Assembly: GCF_032884065.1 (NCBI RefSeq)
Contig: NC_088868.1
Span: 3,625,720 to 3,689,719 of the forward strand
Direction of reading: 5' to 3'
Origin: Artemia franciscana
Taxonomy: Eukaryota; Arthropoda; Branchiopoda; Anostraca; Artemiidae
Length of the DNA stretch: 64,000 nucleotides
The notes below the pieces were generated by a model. That model saw only the letters and a list, made by a program, of their open reading frames with translations. It searched no databases and was not told where the DNA came from. The position numbers and the translations under genes are program-made. Positions 56,626 to 64,000 of this stretch are shown piece by piece. The stretch's first letter is position 1; the number at the start of each line of letters is the position of its first letter.

Positions 56626-57987
56626 ATGTATACAAATATAGATGTAACTATTTCAGAGGAATTATTAAAAAACAAAATAGAAGAAAATTACCACTTGATC
56701 GAGACTTCAGCGACAGGAATTGATTGTGAAGTTTTAATGACTCTTGTTAAAATTTGTAATAAGTTTTCTATGTATTTTCAATTTCGCGATTCTTTTTATC
56801 AGCAAAAAAATGGGTTACCCATGGGAGCACCTTTATCCGGGCTACTAGCAAATATTTACGTCGAGAATCTTGAGAGTTGGGCATTGAATTCTTATTTTTT
56901 AAAACATGTCTATTGGGGTCGTTACATGGATGACGTAATTTCACTTTGGAATTATGGGGAAGCTGAGCTTCGGGGCTTCTTAGATCATCTTAACACTTAT
57001 GACCGAAATTTGCAGTTCACCCTAGAAGTTGAAATTGAAAATAAACTTCCGTTTTTAGATGTATTAATTATTCGCAATGCTGATCAACTGGATTTTACTA
57101 TATATCGAAAGCCAACACAAAACAATAGATTTCTTCACTTTAATTCAAATCACCCCCCACAAGTTAAAAGAGCAGTTGTAACTTCCCTCATTGATCGTGT
57201 CCTGAATATTTGCTCCAATTCATATTTAATTGCAGAAATAAACTTTATCAGAGATATTCTTTTTGGTAATGGATACCCCATTCCTTTTGTCAATAAAATA
57301 ATTATCCGTAGAATAAAAAGACATTCTTGTAAAATCGAAGAAGATACTTCACAATGTGAGGCTACTGATAAGCCCTCAAATATTGTCTATCTTCCGTATA
57401 TCCCAAAGATCACAACAAAATTAAAAAATATTTGCACAAAAAATAATCTGTACGTAGTTTTTACTAATAATTTTAAAATCATCAATTTCTTAAATTCGGG
57501 TAAAGATAAGACCCCAGTTACTCTCCAAAGAGGGGTCTATCAAATACCATGTGATTGCGGAAAATACTATGTCGGCAGGACCCATCAGAATCTAGACAAA
57601 CGGTTACAACAGCATAAAAATGACATAGACAAGGCCTTAATTTTAAATAGTTCCAATAACTCCTTTGATTCTGCTTTAGGTTGGCATATATTTAATAATC
57701 CGTCCCACATGATACATTTTGAAAACTCTTCACTCATTAGTAATGATTTGGGAATAAAACAGGTGGTTCGAGAATCAATCGAAATTAAGCTCAAAATAAA
57801 TAATAATATTTCTTTGAACAGGGACTTGGGGGAATACTCACTAAATTCTTTATACTCAAATTTAATTAAAAATAATCTAACAAAATATTTTACTAAACCG
57901 ATTTATAATAGTACTGAACCAACTACGAAAAGGCCTTTGAGACAAGCTGCTAAACAAGCAAGATTAGCTTTAAGAAATTGCATCTAA
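56626..57987 (+). pseudogene. Penelope-like RT/GIY-YIG, 5'-truncated
   Basis: A 453-codon open frame from an internal ATG. Upstream homologous sequence back to 56517 contains a TAA where copy A has a Lys codon, so the true N-terminal half is missing. RT motifs seen: MYTNIDVTISEELL at the start, GLPMGAPLSGLLAN near 64, YMDD at 100-103 and LPFLDV near 145. The GIY-YIG domain begins near residue 303 (GVYQIPCDCGKYYVGR). Here the seven-A run is intact, so the catalytic region is continuous. Without the N-terminal part it is unlikely to be functional. Confidence 0.85.
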
Positions 57988-58158
57988 TCATTTTATTCTC
58001 TTCAGTTTGATTGAGCTTATATTCTCATTTCATTCTTTTCGCCAGTCCTGGTTGAACTTCGTTGAAGTAAGGATGCTAGGGCTATTTTTAAAAAAAAGTT
58101 TTAAAAAGAGTTTTTAATTATTCAGTTTTTAATCCTCACAATTTGATGTAAGTTCTTT

Positions 58159-58283
<125 letters not shown>

Positions 58284-58305
58284 TCTCTCTTATTCTTGTA
58301 TTGTG

Positions 58306-58336
58306 CTGAAGACGGCCCTTGGACATAGGGCCGAAA
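58306..58336 (+). ncRNA. Hammerhead-like core, copy 3
   Basis: CTGAAGA (58306-58312), the GGCCC/GGGCC stem-loop and GAAA (58333-58336) in the sense of copy B. A one-pair stem III, with cleavage after TCTA and CAGAA pairing imperfectly with TTGTG, is possible but weak. Confidence 0.4.
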
Positions 58337-58432
58337 TATCTACAGAAATAATTTCCACTGTCTTGAAATTTTCCCTATTGTCTCTACGTTGTATTTGTTT
58401 GTTATGGAAAGGCAGTGTGGTCTTCGTCGCTA

Positions 58433-58660
58433 AATTACTCCGTATATGAAAGGGGCTGTTCCCTCCCCAACACCCAACTCTTTACGTTAAAGTTTTTACT
58501 GTTTTAAAAAGTGGAGTCGAGAGAAAGAGGCAAACTGTAGTGTAAAGAGCGGAGCGTTGAGGAGGGAACAGTCCCTTTCATATACGGAGTAATTTCTCTT
58601 CGTTTTAAGTTTTAATGTCGCTCCTTTCTTTCAGTTAAAAACACTTGTTTTTTTATTTAA
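58433..58660. mobile_element. Fold-back MITE with truncated left arm
   Basis: ATTACTCCGTATATGAAAGG near 58434 pairs with CCTTTCATATACGGAGTAAT at about 58575-58594; both arms carry CTCTTTACGTTAAAGTTT-like sequence. The right arm continues to about 58660 as in 34921-35220. The matching outer part of the left arm is absent because the Penelope-like copy abuts it. Confidence 0.8.
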
Positions 58661-59807
58661 ATTTTCAAAACCAGATAACTTATTGGCTATCGATGTTGTT
58701 AAATTGTTAAATTATACATTAGCTTGACTACAGGTAAAACTTAAGAAATAATTTTAGTGAATAAAAATCAAAATCTTCGTGCTATAACCTCGTAACTATA
58801 AAAAGCGCACAATCTCAGAATTATACGATCTGACAACATCAGCCTCTAAATTATGGATTTAGTTTTTCGCCTAAATAGTCAATAAAGTTTCTTGATAGTA
58901 CTACTGTAGATAAATCTAACCATCCATTATCTAATACCCAGGGGTATAATTTTCTATGGAGCATGGAGGACAGCTACCCCCCCCCCGAGTTGGAATTTAG
59001 TTTCTTCCAAAATCTTATCAAAACCAAGATGAGCTTGTATAATTCAAGGATCCAGAGAAACGAGTCAGGTTTCTTTAGTTTAGTTTTGCCTTTATTTCTT
59101 GATAGTATATGGCTATATGGCTCATTTTTAGTTTTCCTTGTCACTTTCACTTAATTATGGAAAATTGACTCCATCTTTTCTCCCTCCCCATGGTTTTTCT
59201 TGATAGTATATGACTATATGGATCATTTTTACTTTTCCTTGTCACTTATTGACTCCATCTTTTCTCCCTCCCCATGGTTTTTACGAAATTATATCTCTGA
59301 ATTGAATTTGAAACTTGTTTAGCTGTGCTTTTATTTATTGTCATAATCGAAGATAAAAGAAAAAATATTTTCAACTAAATGAAATGTTTGGAAAGAAAAG
59401 TTTTAGCTATATGCATATAAAGCTGTATGAAAAGTTTTAGCTAAATATTTATATATTCTTTACAGGGATATTTTTTTGACTTTGGAAGATTTATATAGGA
59501 AAATTAAATTAAAAATATATGAAATTCCTTTGGGAAAAATTTGGCATCGGATTTTTATTTAGTTACAGGTTAAATTTTGGTTTTAGTATATTGTTACTGT
59601 TACCAGTTTTTTCTCCCTGAAAAACTATTTTAGCGAGTATGATGATGATTATGATTTTATTAAGTGATTAAATCTTTACAAGTATTTCACTGCTAAATTT
59701 CTAAAAACTAACACTACAAAGGAAGAAAAAAAAAACAATAGAATAAATGAAACTAATAAGTGCTACAATCAAAGACAACAATCAGGTATAAATATCAAAT
59801 ATTAACA
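58661..59807. other. No supported gene
   Basis: AT-rich. It includes the tandem repeat at 59096-59283. The last ~100 bp before 59808 is probably the 3' UTR of the R1-like LINE. Confidence 0.4.
59096..59283. repeat. Two-copy imperfect tandem repeat (~101-bp offset)
   Basis: TTCTTGATAGTATATGRCTA, then CATTTTTA...TTTTCCTTGTCACTT and ATTGACTCCATCTTTTCTCC, start at 59096 and 59197. The second copy lacks about 14 bp. Confidence 0.8.
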
Positions 59808-62800
59808 TCAAACCAGTCTTCTAGTCGAATACAAAAATCTGTTCAAGCATTTCCTCAATACTTTATCAGAAATTACTGAGCCAGGACAAAATGGGAAATT
59901 AATTCCTAAAGAATGGAGTTCTAGTTCCATACCAAAACGTTGTAAGAAATAAACAGGACAAGTAAACAGGAAGTGGCTACAAGTTTCACTTTCACCACAA
60001 ATGCACTCTCCGCTTCTAGCTTTTCCAATTTTACTTGAGAAATAATTTAACCGACAATGTCCTGTTATAATTTGCGTAAGCTGGTGTGTAATATTCATTT
60101 TAGAAGCAGCTATTAAATGGTCTTTTGATGGAAAGAATTGTATTGGCCATGAACTCACTCTATTAGTGAAACCTTGATACCAATTTTCATAAAGAGCAAT
60201 TTTCAGTTTACGTCTATCTAAGGGAAAGGAAGGTGAGCTATCATCGGATTGAACATCCAAAATTTTTTTTATAATCTCATCTGTGTATACACTGTGTGAT
60301 TTTGTTCTGCTGGATATTGGGATACCCGGTTTAGAAAATTCTGGCCAGTATTCTGGTCTACCCTTTTTTGCGTAGCGCATAATTGTTAATTCTTTAGCTC
60401 TCAAATCTATTGGTAAAACTCCTGCTAACGCTGTAAGTACGTCAGTTTGAGCGGTGCGAAAAGATTTTGTGATCAAAATTAGAGAAAGCCTTTGAACTGA
60501 GCTTAGCATTCGGACAATATATTTTTTATTTAAAGCTGCAATCCATACCGGGACTGCATATAGAATCGTGCTTTCTATAACCGACAGGTACATATTCTTA
60601 AGAGCACGAGGTTTTAGCCCCCAAGTACATTTAGCTGCACACATCAATTTTGTAGAATATTGTTTTGCAGAATTTATCCGGTTTCTAATATGTTCTGTCC
60701 ATAATAACTTCCTGTCTAAGGTAACTCCCAAATATTTAGCTTTTTCTTTTATTTCAATTACATTACCATTAAAAACAAGGGCAGGCTTAGGAAAAATTCG
60801 TTTACTAGTGAAAATAGCTGCTACTGTTTTCTTTGAATCAAAAACTAATTTATTATTACTCGCCCAACGATCAAAGATTCGAAAAACCTCAGAGGTTGTA
60901 AACTCTAAATCACTTTTAGTCTTGCCCGCAATGATAACACATACATCATCAGCATAAGCTTGTATGTGAGAATTATTGGGCAAATTTAAATCTAACAAAT
61001 CATTAATATTAATATTCCATAGAAATGGTGATAATATTCCACCTTGTGGACAGGATTTCTCAATACTTAAAGAAAACTCATTATTATATGATACAATTCT
61101 GTCTGATAGATAGCTATGCAACAACTTAACCATCCAAATTGGGCATCCGGAATCTTTTAATTTATTCACAATGCCAGGGTGCCAAGCGTTGTCAAATGCA
61201 CCTCGTATATCAAAAAACAGGCACAGCGTGAGAAGTTTATGTTGCTTGTTTTTTTCAATATTTGTAACAAGATTATCTATAGCATCTAAAGTACTACGGC
61301 CTTTCATGAACCCAAACTGGTTTCTCGAGATCCAATTCTTGAATCCCAAGTCATCAAGTTTATACATGATCAAACGTTCAAAGACTTTCCCTACATTTGA
61401 TAACAAACTAATTGGGCGGTAAGACTGGGGATTACCATCATTTTTTTTACCGCTCTTTAGAATTAATATGACATTCGCCCTTTTCCAGGCTGATGGGAAA
61501 TACCGAAGTGTTATACATGCGTTTAAAATTTTTAATAGTGATGGTGTTATAACATTTATATTCTTTTTTAAAATTAGGCTTACAATACAATCTGGACCGG
61601 GGGCTTTTAACGGGCGCATGCTATTAATTGCTTCGCTTAATTCTTCTTTCGTGATGGTAATTTCATCATTGTCCTCCATTGTCAAGATTTCTGTAACTAC
61701 GCTTCTTAGTTTTGTGTGATATTGGGTATCACTGCTTACATCATCTTTTCCAAACCATTTCTGGAAAAGTACTTTGCCTGCCTCTTTAGTTGACGTTGTT
61801 ATTGAGCCATCATCTTTAGTCACATGTATAGGCCTAATCGGAGGTTTATTTGATTTTATTATTTTATGGATAGTATTCCAAGGGTCCAATGTTCCTCTAT
61901 TCTCACAAAATTTCCTCCAGTCATCCTGTTTTGCTTTTAAAATTGATTTTTTATAACTATTCCTTAAATACTTCATGTTTTGGTCACTTTCCCATGTTCT
62001 CAATATTTTATGAATTCGTAAGGCATGTCTATAGGCTTTCCTTTTTGCAGATAAATCTGGATTCCACCATCTTACATATTTTTTGGAATTAGGACCATAT
62101 TTTCGTGTTGGTATTGATTCTAACATTGCTTGTGTTATTAAATCCACAAAATTATCTAAAGCTAAATCAATTTCATTTTTAGTAAAAAGCGGCATAGTAT
62201 ATACACTATCTATTCTATTCAAGAGAACTGAACTAAATTTATCCCAATTTGCCTTCCTGAAGTCAAATTTACAATCATTGTGGTTATAACAAGTTTCACA
62301 ACCTATTTCAAACTTTAGTCTAAACAAAATATATAAGTGATCAGACATTGATACATGATCAGAAAGGACGTCCCAATCTTCAACGAATGATAATAAAGAA
62401 GCACTGACTGCGGTAATGTCGGGGCTAGTGTTGCCACTTATGCCGTATGTACCTTTATTGGGGTCATTTAACACTACTAGGTTTTTACTAGCTAAAAAAT
62501 CCTCTAATTCTTTACCACGCATGTCTGTAACACATCTTTGGGACCATAGTGGGCTTTTAGCATTAAAATCACCACCTATGACTAAGCGAGGTATATTTTT
62601 CACATTGTCTAGGATATTCAACTGGTAAGCTAAGGAACTCACTGATGGAGGGCAATATAAAGAGGACACCGTAATTGTTCTACTCTTGAGGTACAAAGAT
62701 ACAATAACCAACTCATTTCTAGAATCTTCATGATGAATATCGGCTTTAATTCCACTCTTAACTAATATTGCTGCACTATAAAACCTCTTATCAGGATCAA

Positions 62801-62993
62801 ATTTAGAAAAGCTATTGTAATTTGATGGTATGCACGAAATATTTCCGGATTTATTCACATAGGGTTCTTGTAAGAGTACTACATCAGGTTTATAATCATC
62901 TAGGGTCTTTTCTAATGTTACCATTGCACTATAAGAATGTTGCAAGTTGACTTGAAGGAACTTTAAATCACTCTTTGAATCGAAATTATTCAT
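59808..62993 (-). CDS. R1-like LINE ORF2: endonuclease and reverse transcriptase
   Basis: 1,061 residues from ATG at 62993. An upstream TTG at 63005 is also open, but the ATG overlaps the ORF1 stop. The endonuclease (about 1-225) starts with LQVNLQHSYSA, a block typical of R1-like elements, and has LLQEPYV, GGDFNAKSPLW and MSDH. The reverse transcriptase (about 440-770) has YRPISLLSNVGKVFERL, FFDIRGAFDN and an intact YADD at 680-683. The C-terminal CICGESETCSHFLFTC zinc motif is characteristic of the R1 clade. No RNase H was found. No stop or frameshift, so the protein could be active. It would drive target-primed reverse transcription. Confidence 0.9.
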   Translation of the reverse strand: MNNFDSKSDLKFLQVNLQHSYSAMVTLEKTLDDYKPDVVLLQEPYVNKSGNISCIPSNYNSFSKFDPDKRFYSAAILVKSGIKADIHHEDSRNELVIVSLYLKSRTITVSSLYCPPSVSSLAYQLNILDNVKNIPRLVIGGDFNAKSPLWSQRCVTDMRGKELEDFLASKNLVVLNDPNKGTYGISGNTSPDITAVSASLLSFVEDWDVLSDHVSMSDHLYILFRLKFEIGCETCYNHNDCKFDFRKANWDKFSSVLLNRIDSVYTMPLFTKNEIDLALDNFVDLITQAMLESIPTRKYGPNSKKYVRWWNPDLSAKRKAYRHALRIHKILRTWESDQNMKYLRNSYKKSILKAKQDDWRKFCENRGTLDPWNTIHKIIKSNKPPIRPIHVTKDDGSITTSTKEAGKVLFQKWFGKDDVSSDTQYHTKLRSVVTEILTMEDNDEITITKEELSEAINSMRPLKAPGPDCIVSLILKKNINVITPSLLKILNACITLRYFPSAWKRANVILILKSGKKNDGNPQSYRPISLLSNVGKVFERLIMYKLDDLGFKNWISRNQFGFMKGRSTLDAIDNLVTNIEKNKQHKLLTLCLFFDIRGAFDNAWHPGIVNKLKDSGCPIWMVKLLHSYLSDRIVSYNNEFSLSIEKSCPQGGILSPFLWNININDLLDLNLPNNSHIQAYADDVCVIIAGKTKSDLEFTTSEVFRIFDRWASNNKLVFDSKKTVAAIFTSKRIFPKPALVFNGNVIEIKEKAKYLGVTLDRKLLWTEHIRNRINSAKQYSTKLMCAAKCTWGLKPRALKNMYLSVIESTILYAVPVWIAALNKKYIVRMLSSVQRLSLILITKSFRTAQTDVLTALAGVLPIDLRAKELTIMRYAKKGRPEYWPEFSKPGIPISSRTKSHSVYTDEIIKKILDVQSDDSSPSFPLDRRKLKIALYENWYQGFTNRVSSWPIQFFPSKDHLIAASKMNITHQLTQIITGHCRLNYFSSKIGKARSGECICGESETCSHFLFTCPVYFLQRFGMELELHSLGINFPFCPGSVISDKVLRKCLNRFLYSTRRLV

Positions 62994-63971
62994 AAGAATA
63001 TTCAATACGATTTTGCATTAAATCCTTTATTTTTCTTGCGGTAGGGCATTTATTTATGTCGTACGAGGTATGTCCGGTTCCTGTAAGTCCTTTTGACTGA
63101 CATGGTCGGCAGGAGGGTCGAGAAGATGTGCATGACATATATTCATGTTCTCCAGAGCAATACGGACAAAGGATAACTCCTTTGCAATCACTGCTTTTGT
63201 GACCGTACAAACAACATTTGTTGCATCTTAATAAGTAGATATAATCTTCACACTCGTGCAACATGAACCCTAATTTCAGACCACGGTGGTCTTTAATACA
63301 TTTACGTATCTTTGGGGAGACTTCAACAACAACATGGGTTTTATTTTCTCCTTTGTGAATAATTGTCACTATTTTGAATACTTCTCCTTTAACTGCTAGT
63401 TCTGACACATCTAAATTCTGATTCAATAGGGATTCTCGTAGGTGTTCTTTTTCATTTGTCCTAGGGATGTTTTTAACAATCATTCTAGGATTTTTTTTGG
63501 TAGAGTGTTTAGGGGTATAATTTGTCAAATCTGATTTTTCACTAAAAACTGTGACTGCATTTTGTGCATCTTCTTGAGATGGCAGTTCCAAAATTATTTT
63601 TCCATTTCTTCCAGAAGTAACATTTTTGACAGAGAATTTTTTAACGTGATCAATTGTCTTGCTGCCCAAATCTTGGACTATTTTTTTAACTCGTTCTGGG
63701 CGATCTTCTTATTAACAGTACTCTGACTTTGGGGGAATTCGATAGGTTCGAGTATCACAGTATGTTTTCCTGGGCCTTTCACTTTGCTGGCATAGGTGGG
63801 AGTAGAATGACTGGGAGCGGAAGAGAACGAAAAAGGAGACGGCTTGGATTTTAGAGCAATTATTTCTTGTTGTAAATTCAAGATCTCTGTAAGTCTATCA
63901 TTTTCTTTTCTGAGCAATGTGGAATTTTCTTCCAGTAAACTGGAGTAAATAGAACCTATCCTGTCGCACAT
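62986..63971 (-). pseudogene. R1-like LINE ORF1, frameshifted, cut by window edge
   Basis: Two minus-strand frames belong to one gag-like protein. The first (63971-63678, and open to the window edge beyond the ATG) has a heptad-like LLEENSTLLRKENDRL stretch suggestive of a coiled coil. The second (to 62986) carries an RRM-like segment and three zinc knuckles (CNKCCLYGHKSSDC, then CPYCSGEHEYMSC, then a third). The switch lies at about 63700-63712, where a single base has probably been lost. The stop TAA at 62988-62986 overlaps the ORF2 ATG (ATGAATAA). It would bind LINE RNA if restored. The 5' end is outside the window. Confidence 0.8.
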
Positions 63972-64000
63972 TTTTGAGGCAGTTCTTTTACCACCAGATA

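Overview
This is a eukaryotic, AT-rich, intron-bearing and transposon-dense window with no bacterial features. Non-LTR retrotransposons of at least five lineages, a Penelope-like element (PLE), a tRNA-derived SINE, hAT-type and fold-back MITEs, a satellite array and simple repeats make up most of what can be recognised. The mix suits an invertebrate, most likely an arthropod. The repeat beginning near 32,596 and 33,768 reminds me of brine-shrimp (Artemia) sequence, but that is an unverified impression from memory.

Layout: 1-14 kb is mainly non-coding. It has a degenerate tandem repeat (2.7-3.8 kb), a tRNA-derived SINE with target-site duplication (8.9-9.25 kb), a small hAT-like MITE (11.06-11.25 kb) and three candidate host exons on the minus strand (2.2-2.4, 5.5 and 10.2-10.4 kb). 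One of those exons is LisH-like. 14.9-19.1 kb holds a dead, 5'-truncated RTE-like LINE, part of which lies in a 1,642-bp head-to-tail tandem duplication. 20.2-26.1 kb is an apparently complete I-superfamily LINE with two intact ORFs and a perfect 13-bp target-site duplication. 28.2-29.0 kb is a frameshifted, unrecognised coding relic. 29.5-35.2 kb is packed with hairpins, MITEs and a dispersed repeat family. 36.2-39.7 kb is an ~83-bp satellite with an internal inversion and an inserted LINE fragment. 39.9-45.4 kb carries further LINE fragments.

Four candidate exons on the minus strand at 45.6, 42.8, 35.5 and 32.5 kb have compatible splice phases, so they may be one host gene whose introns are filled with mobile elements. 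46.2-50.4 kb is a nearly intact two-ORF LINE with a PHD finger in ORF1. 52.6-58.4 kb is a composite of PLE copies (RT plus GIY-YIG), partly tandem and partly inverted, with terminal repeats that contain a hammerhead-ribozyme-like core and a (TA)n tract of very different length in each copy. 59.8-64.0 kb is an R1-like LINE that runs off the right edge.

The retrotransposons use the usual division of labour: ORF1 is an RNA-binding zinc-knuckle protein and ORF2 is an endonuclease/reverse transcriptase (plus RNase H in the I-type element). In all three two-ORF LINEs the ORF1 stop and ORF2 start overlap, or did before a frameshift. This suggests that ORF2 is translated by termination-reinitiation.
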